This document shows positions 1 to 7,130 of a stretch of DNA of 16,053 nucleotides, in pieces (within the stretch, counting starts at the first letter, position 1; each line of letters starts with the position of its first letter). The notes below the pieces were generated by a model, which saw only the letters and a program-made list of their open reading frames with translations, made no database searches and was not told the origin of the DNA. Source of the stretch: Chordibacter sp038110535 (GTDB taxonomy: Bacteria; Verrucomicrobiota; Verrucomicrobiia; Opitutales; Seribacteraceae); contig JAYNJW010000039.1 in NCBI GenBank assembly GCA_038110535.1, forward strand, positions 1-16,053, given 5' to 3'. The position numbers and the translations under genes are program-made.

Positions 1-72
1 TCTTCTTGGAACTGGCCAGAAGGCTTTGGGCCAAAGAATTAATTTTCCAGGTCTTTAAAATTTAAGCTTCTT

Positions 73-1479
73 TCAAAGTAAAATTAGGGAAGCCAGTCCC
101 AGGAAAGCAAAGAATCCGACCACATCGGTTACGGTGGTTACAAAGACACCGGAAGCAACCGCTGGATCAATCCCGGCACGGTCAAGCAGGATGGGAAGAA
201 TGATTCCAGAAAGCCCGGCAACAATCATATTAATAACCATGGCTCCGGCAATAATTCCACCGAGGAGAAGGGAGGATTCTCCCTGATCACCAAAGATAAA
301 TATGGTCGCTAGTCCAGCAAGGCATGCAAAGAGCAGACCATTCAATACCCCCACCAACAATTCCTTACGGATCGCCCGCATGGTGTTGTAGGAGGTTAAC
401 TCTTTGGTAGCCAGTGCACGCACGGTAATAGTAAGCGTCTGGGTACCCGCATTTCCTCCCATGGAGGCAACAATTGGCATAAGCACGGCAAGAGCAACCA
501 TTTGTTCAATGGTGGCATCAAATAAACTTATGACCACAGATGCAAGAGCCGCGGTTACTAAGTTTACCAATAACCAGGCAAATCGTTTGGCAGAAGATTG
601 GAGCACGCTGTCGTCCATAGTTTCCTCCCCCACCCCGCCAAGCAGCAAAACATCTTCCTCAAACTCTTCCCGGGCAACCTCCATCACATCATCCACGGTA
701 ATCATTCCGAGCAGTTTGCCCGATGAATCAACTACCCCAGCGGTTGTCAGGTCATACTTTTCAAAAAGCAGGGCAACTTCTTCCTGTAAAGTCTCTGCGG
801 GCACAAGTACCTGCGTATCATCGGCAATTTCCCTCATCAGGGTATTTCTTGGCGATCGTAAGATTCGGGAAAGTGAAATAATCCCAACCGGTTTGGCATC
901 TTCATCGACCACAAACAGATCCAAAAACTCTTCCGGCAGATCGCTCTCTTCGCGTAAATAGTCAATGGTCTGACCAACCGTCCAATTGGTTCCCACAGAT
1001 ACCACATCCGTTTGCATTCGACGGCCCGCACTGTCCTCAGGAAAGGCAAGTCCCACCTCAATATCTTTGCGTTCTTCACGAGGCACAGAACTGAGGACCT
1101 CTGCCCGATCATCCTCATCCATATCCTCAAGAACCTGAACTGCCTCATCCGAATCCATCTCGGTGATAACTTCGGCAACCTCCTCGGGTGTCAGGCTATC
1201 GGTAACTTCCTTGCGCAAATGATCTTCGAGTTCAAAAAGCAGATCGGGATCCAGTTCCGGTTTGACTAATTCAATCAGCCGTTTGCGAAGGGTCCGCTCA
1301 AGCAATCCAAAGGCATCCGCTAGATCAGAATGGTGAAAAAATTCCAAATGAAGTTTTAATTCGTCATCAGTCCCCTTTTCGAGCAAACGGACAAGTTCAT
1401 CAAATCTTGCCCCGGGCTCACCACTTTTCTCAGGTTCTATTCGATGAATAATCTCTGGACTTTCCTGAATATTTGACAT
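73..1479 (-). CDS. mgtE: MgtE-family magnesium transporter
   Basis: Inner-membrane Mg2+ channel/transporter that gates on cytoplasmic Mg2+. The 468-residue protein has the full family layout: an N-terminal acidic helical MgtE_N domain (about residues 25-148), two CBS domains (about 150-210 and 213-270), a connecting helix, then a five-helix pore domain from about residue 300. The family signature GGNAGTQ lies at 341-347, and the last helix carries TTVTD with Asp452, which matches the Mg2+-coordinating pore aspartate of Thermus MgtE. Length is normal (Thermus protein about 450). Start is ATG; no Shine-Dalgarno is visible. It is the last gene of the minus-strand run but lies 152 bp after ruvC, unlike the tight spacing upstream, so it may have its own promoter or leader control. 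Family assignment is secure; Co2+ transport is possible in some members. Confidence 0.96.
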   Translation of the reverse strand: MSNIQESPEIIHRIEPEKSGEPGARFDELVRLLEKGTDDELKLHLEFFHHSDLADAFGLLERTLRKRLIELVKPELDPDLLFELEDHLRKEVTDSLTPEEVAEVITEMDSDEAVQVLEDMDEDDRAEVLSSVPREERKDIEVGLAFPEDSAGRRMQTDVVSVGTNWTVGQTIDYLREESDLPEEFLDLFVVDEDAKPVGIISLSRILRSPRNTLMREIADDTQVLVPAETLQEEVALLFEKYDLTTAGVVDSSGKLLGMITVDDVMEVAREEFEEDVLLLGGVGEETMDDSVLQSSAKRFAWLLVNLVTAALASVVISLFDATIEQMVALAVLMPIVASMGGNAGTQTLTITVRALATKELTSYNTMRAIRKELLVGVLNGLLFACLAGLATIFIFGDQGESSLLLGGIIAGAMVINMIVAGLSGIILPILLDRAGIDPAVASGVFVTTVTDVVGFFAFLGLASLILL

Positions 1480-1631
1480 GAATCGGAAGAATTAATGAAC
1501 CGGGCATGACCGCGGTTTGAAAAGTTAGCAAGCGGTTTTGAAAAACCTTACAATAATTCCACTTATGACAAGTGGTGAGAATTGGCTCAATCCAATTCGA
1601 CCAAAAGCAATTCTTGCTTGATCGTAAGCCC
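1480..1631 (-). promoter_or_regulatory. mgtE leader with three inverted repeats and a direct repeat
   Basis: Intergenic stretch between the ruvC stop and the mgtE ATG. Plus-strand coordinates of perfect inverted repeats: AAGCAA/TTGCTT at 1605-1619 (3-nt loop), GAATTGG/CCAATTC at 1579-1598 (6-nt loop), CCACTT/AAGTGG at 1559-1575 (5-nt loop). Nearer mgtE, GCGGTTTGAAAA (1512-1523) and GCGGTTTTGAAAA (1532-1544) form a direct repeat with 20-bp period. None of the hairpins is followed by a T-run, so they do not look like ordinary intrinsic terminators. A weak promoter reading on the minus strand is TTGAGC, 17 bp, CATAAG. I do not recognise the M-box Mg2+ riboswitch here. A control role is inference from position and structure. 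Confidence 0.4.
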
Positions 1632-2213
1632 TTATTTCGGTGACCAAGTAAGTGCGTGGCAAAGAGCCAGACCCAGTGCATCTGCCTGGTCGAAAGGCAG
1701 GGCCTGGGGCAAACCCAGCATTTGAGCAAGGGTATTGGACATCTGTTCCTTACTTGCCCGCCCAAATCCAACCACTGCCTGCTTAACCCGAAGTGGGGCA
1801 TATTCAAAAACGGGAACATCTCGGATTGCTGCTGCTGAAAGAGCCGCCCCACGGGCAGAGCCCATTATCTGGGCAGTCTTAAAATTTTGCACATAGATTG
1901 TCTCTTCACAGGAAACATGGCGGGGTTGCCAAAGGTTGATCAGATGTGCAACCAGTTCATGAATTTTCCCCAAGCAGGAAATGGATGAGACCTTATTCCC
2001 TAATTTGAGCGTCTCAGAATGAAGCAACCGATAACAACTTCGCTCGCATTCAAGAATAGCCAGTCCAGTCCCACGCAAACTTGGATCCACTCCGAGAATT
2101 CTTCCTCGGAACGGCTCTTTTTTTAGCAAGATCTTTGGATCTACCCCTTGGTTAGCCCTGGTCGATTGCCCGGCCAAATGTTTGGCCCATAACTTTCTGG
2201 AGGATTTATTCAC
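1632..2213 (-). CDS. ruvC: Crossover junction endonuclease RuvC
   Basis: Holliday-junction resolvase that, as a dimer, nicks four-way junctions after RuvAB branch migration. The RNase H-like fold is recognisable: GVDPS with catalytic Asp43, SCEETIY with Glu103 (aligned to E. coli Glu66 through the conserved Asn seven residues on), and DQADALGLALCH with Asp175 and Asp178, so all four catalytic acids are present. The start used here is GTG, 4 nt after the tauE-like stop, which gives about 37 extra basic residues before the usual RuvC beginning. An internal TTG at 2129 would give about 165 residues, the normal family length, so the true start is uncertain. No ruvA or ruvB adjoins it; instead it ends a run containing recO and recF. 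Confidence 0.93.
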   Translation of the reverse strand: MNKSSRKLWAKHLAGQSTRANQGVDPKILLKKEPFRGRILGVDPSLRGTGLAILECERSCYRLLHSETLKLGNKVSSISCLGKIHELVAHLINLWQPRHVSCEETIYVQNFKTAQIMGSARGAALSAAAIRDVPVFEYAPLRVKQAVVGFGRASKEQMSNTLAQMLGLPQALPFDQADALGLALCHALTWSPK

Positions 2214-2217
2214 TTGC

Positions 2218-2997
2218 TTAGAAGATCATGCGCAACCCGGCGATTACGATAAAGAACCAAATCATGTACTCAAACCAGTCCTGTCTAATATACCTTACAA
2301 TTTTAGGTGCAACAACCGCACCAAGAATTGCCGGGAGAAATAGCCATGCACTCACTCTGAAGATTTCGTTGTTCAAAATTCCCAGTTCGATCATGAAGGG
2401 AACCTTGGAGGCATTCACAATTAAAAACAGCCATGCAGAAGTGCCAATAAACGCATACTTCGGCAACCTCATTGCCAGCAAGTAAAACTGTGCAATTGGG
2501 CCAGCTGCATTGGCAAGCATGGTGGCGACCCCTCCTAATATTCCTAGTGGAGGACCATAAAAAAAAGGAAGTTCCAGGGAACCTGAATTTTTCTTTTTGG
2601 ATATTCTCAGGCTAATTAAACGGAGAACCGTTATTCCTAAAAGAATTACTCCGATTAGGACCTTAAGGGTGCGGGCCCGGTCCTCGGATTGAAAAAAATC
2701 AAAAACCCACCAGCCTGCGAGTACTCCGAGCAAGAAGTAGGGAAGCAATCGGCGGACATGAGCCCAGGCCACATATTTCCTGTAAACGATAGTGGAGACA
2801 AGGTCTGCAGAAATAAGAACGGGCAGTAGCAATCCTACGGATAATGCAACCCCTGCAGGTCCTAGGGCATCTTCCAAGACCAAGACAAATAAGGCAACCG
2901 TAAGGTTACCTGCTCCCGGGATCCCGCCTTTGCTCAATCCCATGATAGCAGATCCTAATATGAGAACCCCCCAGTGAAGCGTGGTCAATTCATTCAT
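2218..2997 (-). CDS. TauE/SafE-family membrane permease
   Basis: Predicted inner-membrane protein of 259 residues, almost entirely hydrophobic segments, consistent with the eight-helix TauE/SafE fold. Members are proposed to move sulfite, sulfonates or other organic anions, but the substrate cannot be read from sequence. Two features support the family: the N-terminal half-repeat with MGLSKGGIPGAG (about residues 19-30) and the second half-repeat with GPPLGILGGVATMLANAAGP (about 148-167), the paired glycine-rich stretches typical of this fold. Its ATG overlaps the recF stop by 8 nt and its stop lies 4 nt before ruvC, so it is translated within the operon. The cysteine desulfurase two genes upstream makes a sulfur-related role tempting, but this is inference only. 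An 8-T tract lies in the coding strand at 2559-2566. Confidence 0.88.
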   Translation of the reverse strand: MNELTTLHWGVLILGSAIMGLSKGGIPGAGNLTVALFVLVLEDALGPAGVALSVGLLLPVLISADLVSTIVYRKYVAWAHVRRLLPYFLLGVLAGWWVFDFFQSEDRARTLKVLIGVILLGITVLRLISLRISKKKNSGSLELPFFYGPPLGILGGVATMLANAAGPIAQFYLLAMRLPKYAFIGTSAWLFLIVNASKVPFMIELGILNNEIFRVSAWLFLPAILGAVVAPKIVRYIRQDWFEYMIWFFIVIAGLRMIF

Positions 2998-4090
2998 CTT
3001 TTGCGGGAGGAATGATGGGGGTGAATTTACCCGAATCTACATGAAAAGCCTCCCAAATTCCCTCCTCATCTCGAGAAGGGAATGCCGTCCCAGTGGCAAA
3101 GGTCTGGGCACTTGGAGGTAAAAGTTTGCGAAAGTTTGCCCGGCGATGAGCGTCTAATTCGCCAAGAACATCGTCTGCAAGAAGTATGGGAATCTTGCCC
3201 AGTTTTTTGTGCAGATAGTCAAATTCTGCCAGACGTAAGGAAAGAACCAACCCTTTCTGCTGCCCCTCCGAACCATAGTGCCTCGCATCGCGGCCATTTA
3301 AGAGTAGAGAAAAATCATCCCGGTGTGGTCCCTTGCGGGTGGAGCCCATTTGACGATCCCTTAATCTTTCTCTGGCAAAGAGACTTTTCCATTCCTCAAT
3401 ATTTCCAGCCTTACAATCCGGAAGATATGAAAGGTGAACCGTTTCCAAATTACTGCTTAGCCGGCCATAGGAATGTTCGAATGCATCATCTAGGGAGGGA
3501 AAGAAAGTTGAACGAACTTGCTGAAGAACATGGGCAGACGATGCCAGGGTATACTCAAAGGCAAGCAACTCGGCATCATTCGCCTGTTTTTTAAGCAATA
3601 CATTTCTCTCCTTCATCGATCTGTAATAGTCTTGCAAGGCACGGAAATATTCCTGGGAGGTGGAGGATAGAACCAAGTCCATCCATTTTCTCCGATCCGA
3701 GGGGCTTTCACGGACTAAACGGAAGTCCCGGGAAGAAAGACAAACCGAAGGAAACTGCCCCAACAAATCACCCAATCGTTTAACGGGTTCTCCATCGACA
3801 TGGACTATTTTGCTCCCTTTGGACGCAAAACTTACCATGACCTCACGCTCCGTTCCATGATCATCCAAGTAACGGGCAAACAGGTGCGACTCGGCATTTC
3901 CTTCCCTGACCATTGCATCTGTGGATGCTCCCCGAAAAGAACGCAGGGTAGAACATAAACCAATGGCCTCGAGTAAATTCGATTTTCCTTGCCCATTAGG
4001 ACCCAGAAAAAAAATTCGGTCGGTTGAGAATTCCAGACTCGGGGAGCCTAGGTTGCGAAAATTTTGAAGATTGATTCCTACTAAGCGCAC
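2990..4090 (-). CDS. recF: DNA replication and repair protein RecF
   Basis: SMC-like ATPase that binds gapped DNA and, with RecO and RecR, helps load RecA at single-strand gaps. The 366 residues carry Walker A GPNGQGKS at 30-37, the RecF block RRKWMDLVLSS at 133-143, GPHRDDF at 254-260, an ABC-type signature SEGQQKG at 274-280 and Walker B ILLADDVLGELD at 302-313. Length is normal for the family (about 360). The start codon is GTG, directly before the typical RLVGINLQNFRN opening, with no clear Shine-Dalgarno. It lies 18 nt after the cysteine desulfurase and overlaps the downstream permease by 8 nt. It is not beside dnaA, dnaN or gyrB, its common location in many bacteria. An 8-T tract (4007-4014) falls just before Walker A. 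Confidence 0.95.
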   Translation of the reverse strand: MRLVGINLQNFRNLGSPSLEFSTDRIFFLGPNGQGKSNLLEAIGLCSTLRSFRGASTDAMVREGNAESHLFARYLDDHGTEREVMVSFASKGSKIVHVDGEPVKRLGDLLGQFPSVCLSSRDFRLVRESPSDRRKWMDLVLSSTSQEYFRALQDYYRSMKERNVLLKKQANDAELLAFEYTLASSAHVLQQVRSTFFPSLDDAFEHSYGRLSSNLETVHLSYLPDCKAGNIEEWKSLFARERLRDRQMGSTRKGPHRDDFSLLLNGRDARHYGSEGQQKGLVLSLRLAEFDYLHKKLGKIPILLADDVLGELDAHRRANFRKLLPPSAQTFATGTAFPSRDEEGIWEAFHVDSGKFTPIIPPAKDE

Positions 4091-4108
4091 AGCATTGGGT
4101 AACCTTAC

Positions 4109-5254
4109 CTACAGGGCAATCACTCCGGAATTTTCCCGCTCTGACCTTAATTCAAGAAAGGCATCTTTGAAAGCATTCGCCAAGCCCAGCCAATCTTTCT
4201 CAGAGGTATCGGTAAAGGAGCTCACCCTTACCAGTCGTCGACTTTCTGATTCGCTCAAACCAATGGCCCCGGACAAGCTAGATGGTTCTTCTCTTGCAGT
4301 CGAACAAGCGGAGCCAGTCGACACGGTGTATCCAAGTTTTTCCAACTTGCTAACCCAGCTTAAATTATCAAATTCCGGCAGACACAACAGGGAAGTGTTC
4401 CACAACCGAGAGACTGGATGCCCGATCACTTTCAGGTTGGTAAATTCCTCCAATAAACACTCCTCAAAATTTCTCTTCCATGCTTCCCGGACAACCCGGG
4501 AATGGGCGTCAGGGCATCGATGTTTGAAAGCAATTCTTAGCCCCTCAATTCCCGGGAAATTTTCCGTACCTCCCCGTGTTTCCCTTTCCTGCCCTCCGCC
4601 TTTTATTAAGCTTGCAGGCTGACAGGAGACCAGTGCCCCCACTCCTTTGGTTCCTCCAAATTTATGAGCCGAAAAGGAAAAACTCGAACAGATATTCAAT
4701 CCTTCCGTGTCCATTTTTCCCACCCACTGGGTAGCATCGCAATGAAACCAAACTCCATGATCTCGACAAACCTGTGCTACTTCCCTCCATGGTTGTATTA
4801 CTCCGGTCTCGTTATGAACCGCCATCAAAGAAACTAGACTGGGCAATTTTTGATCCATCATTTTTTTAAATGAATCGATTTCAACCACTCCATCCGCGTT
4901 TACTGGAAGATAGCGGATCTTTTCGGGAAAATAAAATTGGACAGTTTCGAGTATACTGGGATGTTCGACCGTTGATACGAAAACATCCCTTGTAGGATAG
5001 ATCTGGCTACGTGCAATCCATGACAGTATGGTGTTATTTGATTCGGTCGCACCAGAAGTGAAGGTTAGTTGACTGGGTTCCACCTCCAAGGATTGGCTGA
5101 TTTCTTCTCTTGCCCGCTCCACAAATGCCCGAACACGACAACCTGAACGATGGGGAGAGGACGGATTTGCCCAGTTTTCCCGAGAAACACGGAGAAATGC
5201 TTCCAGCACTTGGGGAAGTGGCTGGGTGGTGGAATTGTTGTCAAAATAAACCAT
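4109..5254 (-). CDS. Class V aminotransferase, cysteine desulfurase (NifS/IscS-like)
   Basis: PLP enzyme expected to convert cysteine to alanine and a protein-bound persulfide used for Fe-S clusters or tRNA thiolation. All key residues are visible in the 381-residue protein: FDNNSTT opening, GATESNN at 68-74, His98 in TVEHPS, Asp173 and Gln176 in DATQ, the PLP lysine Lys198 in SAHKFGGTKG, RGGTEN at 227-232, and the persulfide cysteine Cys317 in STGSACS. The position and short loop around Cys317 fit the NifS/IscS branch rather than SufS. No IscU, SufE or MnmA partner lies nearby, so the sulfur acceptor is unknown. ATG start with a rare good Shine-Dalgarno (AGGTG) 4 nt upstream. It sits between a LysM lipoprotein gene (27 nt upstream) and recF (18 nt downstream). 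Confidence 0.93.
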   Translation of the reverse strand: MVYFDNNSTTQPLPQVLEAFLRVSRENWANPSSPHRSGCRVRAFVERAREEISQSLEVEPSQLTFTSGATESNNTILSWIARSQIYPTRDVFVSTVEHPSILETVQFYFPEKIRYLPVNADGVVEIDSFKKMMDQKLPSLVSLMAVHNETGVIQPWREVAQVCRDHGVWFHCDATQWVGKMDTEGLNICSSFSFSAHKFGGTKGVGALVSCQPASLIKGGGQERETRGGTENFPGIEGLRIAFKHRCPDAHSRVVREAWKRNFEECLLEEFTNLKVIGHPVSRLWNTSLLCLPEFDNLSWVSKLEKLGYTVSTGSACSTAREEPSSLSGAIGLSESESRRLVRVSSFTDTSEKDWLGLANAFKDAFLELRSERENSGVIAL

Positions 5255-5258
5255 TTAG

Positions 5259-5263
5259 CACCT
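5259..5263 (-). promoter_or_regulatory. Shine-Dalgarno site of the cysteine desulfurase gene
   Basis: AGGTG on the minus strand, 4 nt before the ATG at 5254. It supports that start and is notable because almost every other gene in the window lacks such a site. Confidence 0.55.
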
Positions 5264-5281
5264 GCAGGAGAACAGGAAATC

Positions 5282-6016
5282 TCAACGAACTGGAGGCAAG
5301 CGCAGGGTTTGACCGACCTGTAAACTGTTTTTGCTTTTCAGGGTGTCCCGATTCGCCGCATAGATTAAATCGATATGGGTTGCATCTCCGTATATCTTCT
5401 TACTGATTGCATAGAGGCTGTCTCCAGGTTGCACTACATAAGAAGAGGGAACTGAAGGTTCTTGTCTTGGTTCTGCCGATTTTCCATCCTCTGGTTTCTG
5501 GGTTGTTCTGATTCCTTCTGGAATGGGAACCGCAGGAGCTAGGGGCGATCCTAACCGGGCTTGTAAATCAGCAACTTCTCTACGCAGACGATCATTTTCC
5601 TCTTTGAGGTCTATGCTTTCCAAATAATTACCATAAGGTTCTCCGGGCAATTTTCGAATAATCTCCCGCTCAGCAGTAACAATCAATTGTTCAACCATTT
5701 TCGATTCACGAGCATTGGGCTGCAGGAGCAAAAATCTTCTAAAATGATAAATGGCGGCGACTGGGTCTTGGCGGTCAGACAAAGCAAGCAGTAAGCGCCC
5801 TGCTTCCAGGTGAGATTTTGGTGCCTGTGTTACCCGTCTGGTCACGGACAGAAACTCATCCAGAGCTTCGGTATCCCTTCCCACCTTTAGGTAGGACCTG
5901 CCCCGATCAAAAGCCGGATCATCGGCCTCCTCAATAATGCTCCCCGCGGGTCCGCACCCGCCCTGCAAAAAAAACAACAGGCTCATACCTGGTAGCAAAA
6001 ATACAAAGTTCTTCAT
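5282..6016 (-). CDS. Putative lipoprotein with helical-repeat region, coiled coil and C-terminal LysM
   Basis: Predicted secreted, probably lipid-anchored peptidoglycan-binding protein of 244 residues. It has a hydrophobic signal segment (residues 1-18) ending LQGGC with Cys21 as possible lipidation site; the lipobox is imperfect because the leucine is at -4. Residues about 34-124 are helical and TPR-like (SYLKVGRDTEALDEFL). A short coiled coil (about 137-155) and a proline-rich linker (157-190) follow, then a LysM domain at about 193-241 with YVVQPGDSLYAISKKIYGD and VGQTLRLP. The start chosen is the ATG whose TG overlaps the yjbQ stop (ATGA); a longer reading begins 25 codons upstream but lacks a signal peptide at its front. 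The layout resembles YbgF-like or LysM cell-wall adaptor proteins, but I cannot name an orthologue. Confidence 0.85.
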   Translation of the reverse strand: MKNFVFLLPGMSLLFFLQGGCGPAGSIIEEADDPAFDRGRSYLKVGRDTEALDEFLSVTRRVTQAPKSHLEAGRLLLALSDRQDPVAAIYHFRRFLLLQPNARESKMVEQLIVTAEREIIRKLPGEPYGNYLESIDLKEENDRLRREVADLQARLGSPLAPAVPIPEGIRTTQKPEDGKSAEPRQEPSVPSSYVVQPGDSLYAISKKIYGDATHIDLIYAANRDTLKSKNSLQVGQTLRLPPVR

Positions 6017-6432
6017 TCGCCGATGTAAGTGAAGGTGACCCGTCGGTGATGAGGAGCTGACCGGTGTTCCCATAAAAAAACTCCCTGCCAAGTGCCCAAC
6101 TGCAACGATCCGTTAACAAAGGGGATTTGCTCGCTGGTACGGGTAAGTGCCATCTTTACATGAGATGGCATATCATCAGGTCCTTCATGGGTATGAATAA
6201 AATATGGATAATCCTCGGGGACAAGTTCCTCCATAAATCTTTCCAAATCTACTCGGGCGGAAGGATCTGCGTTTTCCATAATTACCAGACTACAACTGGT
6301 ATGCTGAACAAAGATACTGAGCAATCCGTCCGAGAATCCAGACTCCTTCAACCCTTCAGCAGCCAATTCGGTAATCTCGTAAGTACCCTTCCCTGCTGTT
6401 TGGACTTCAGAATTTTTTTTGCTTACTGCCAT
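6013..6432 (-). CDS. yjbQ: YjbQ / UPF0047 family protein
   Basis: Small cytoplasmic protein of 139 residues, typical for the family (about 130-140). Conserved blocks are HTSCSL at 44-49, ENADP at 53-57, EGPDDMPSH at 83-91, and LGTWQG at 112-117, including the His and Glu residues thought to bind metal. The cellular role is unsettled; weak thiamine-phosphate-synthase activity has been reported for some members, and the true substrate is unknown. ATG start, no Shine-Dalgarno. An 8-A tract in the coding strand (6413-6420) covers codons 5-7. It shares an ATGA overlap with the downstream LysM lipoprotein, implying translational coupling, and lies 67 bp after recO. Family assignment is very secure, function is not. 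Confidence 0.92.
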   Translation of the reverse strand: MAVSKKNSEVQTAGKGTYEITELAAEGLKESGFSDGLLSIFVQHTSCSLVIMENADPSARVDLERFMEELVPEDYPYFIHTHEGPDDMPSHVKMALTRTSEQIPFVNGSLQLGTWQGVFLWEHRSAPHHRRVTFTYIGE

Positions 6433-6499
6433 GTATCAAAAATATCTAAAATAAAGTGATCAAGATTGGCAAGGGCTGAGAAATTGCCAACTTCCGCTT
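6433..6499 (-). other. Short intergenic gap between recO and yjbQ
   Basis: The largest gap inside the phoH-ruvC run (67 bp). It contains an inverted repeat TTGGCA/TGCCAA at 6466-6490 with a 13-nt loop, and AT-rich sequence just before yjbQ. It could hold a secondary promoter for yjbQ and downstream genes, but I see no convincing -35/-10 pair. Confidence 0.25.
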
Positions 6500-7117
6500 T
6501 CATTCCACGCACAGTTCCGTTTCTGCATTCATCCAATTTCGTAAACTGTCCAGTATCTCGTTAATTATGCTCACCTCAATCGTTGCCCGATCCACCGGCA
6601 GCCCGAGAATTCTCTCGGTATGATGGGTCAAAACTTGGGGCAAGCCAGCCAACCACGATTCCCGCACCGGCAAACCTTCATCTCTGGCAAAACAAAAGTA
6701 CACCTTCAATAATACGACTTGGGGAACCTGTGCTCGTTGAAATGAATCAAGAGAGGAACGAAGCAAATTCAAACGCGGGGCTGGTTCAAGAAGATGATCT
6801 CCATTAATGAGATAAAACCTGGCAATCTGCGAAGCGGTCAGAAAGACCAATGGATTAATTGCTAACCCGCGGTATGAGCATACCTTTTGGAAGTCTGCCA
6901 CAAAAGGGATCGATGATTGCATCGTTGTTGGCTTAAGTAGGCAGTCCACATCGTCAAAAAGATCGGGTGGTACTAATTTTTTACTTTTTTTTCCGGGCAG
7001 AGAAAACAATGCTGTCTTTAATCCCACAACCTGATCGAAAATACGGATTCTCAGAAAGCGTTCGCCAGCTGGTTCCCTCGACAGAACAATGCCAGACAAT
7101 TGCTTCGTGTCCGCCAA
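6500..7117 (-). CDS. recO: Divergent RecO-family DNA repair protein
   Basis: Likely RecO, which anneals SSB-coated strands and works with RecF and RecR in gap repair. Evidence is moderate: the N-terminal OB-fold opening (GIVLSREPAGERFLRIRIFD, residues 9-28), PDLFDDVDCLL at 51-61, which fits the RecO pattern at the end of that fold, and a helical C-terminal half. The canonical zinc-binding cysteines are absent; the segment RDEGLPVRESW stands where they are expected. Start choice: TTG at 7117 gives 205 residues and a normal RecO N-terminus, 13 nt after the DUF502 stop. A GTG at 7156 adds 13 hydrophobic residues but overlaps DUF502 by 26 nt. The position downstream of phoH-pgpH-ybeY and the presence of recF in the same run support the call. 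An 8-A tract lies at 6985-6992. Confidence 0.72.
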   Translation of the reverse strand: MADTKQLSGIVLSREPAGERFLRIRIFDQVVGLKTALFSLPGKKSKKLVPPDLFDDVDCLLKPTTMQSSIPFVADFQKVCSYRGLAINPLVFLTASQIARFYLINGDHLLEPAPRLNLLRSSLDSFQRAQVPQVVLLKVYFCFARDEGLPVRESWLAGLPQVLTHHTERILGLPVDRATIEVSIINEILDSLRNWMNAETELCVE

Positions 7118-7130
7118 AACTGTGATCAGA

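Noticed and set aside
1..37. Open minus-strand frame from a TTG near position 37 running off the left edge, possibly the next gene.
   Set aside because: Only about 12 codons are visible, with no ATG and no recognisable protein start. The nearby CTTTG/CAAAG repeat is too short to call a terminator.
404..961. Plus-strand 185-codon open frame opposite mgtE.
   Set aside because: Shadow of mgtE: Ser/Thr-rich, low-complexity product antisense to a certain gene.
1480..1631. M-box (ykoK) magnesium riboswitch before mgtE.
   Set aside because: Right gene and size, but I cannot find the conserved M-box core; the repeats are simple separate hairpins.
1430..1852. Minus-strand frame spanning the mgtE leader and the ruvC 3' end.
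   Set aside because: Overlaps both real genes out of frame and its product resembles no family.
6466..6490. Inverted repeat TTGGCA/TGCCAA as a terminator between recO and yjbQ.
   Set aside because: Six-base stem with a 13-nt loop and no T-run; too weak to call a terminator.
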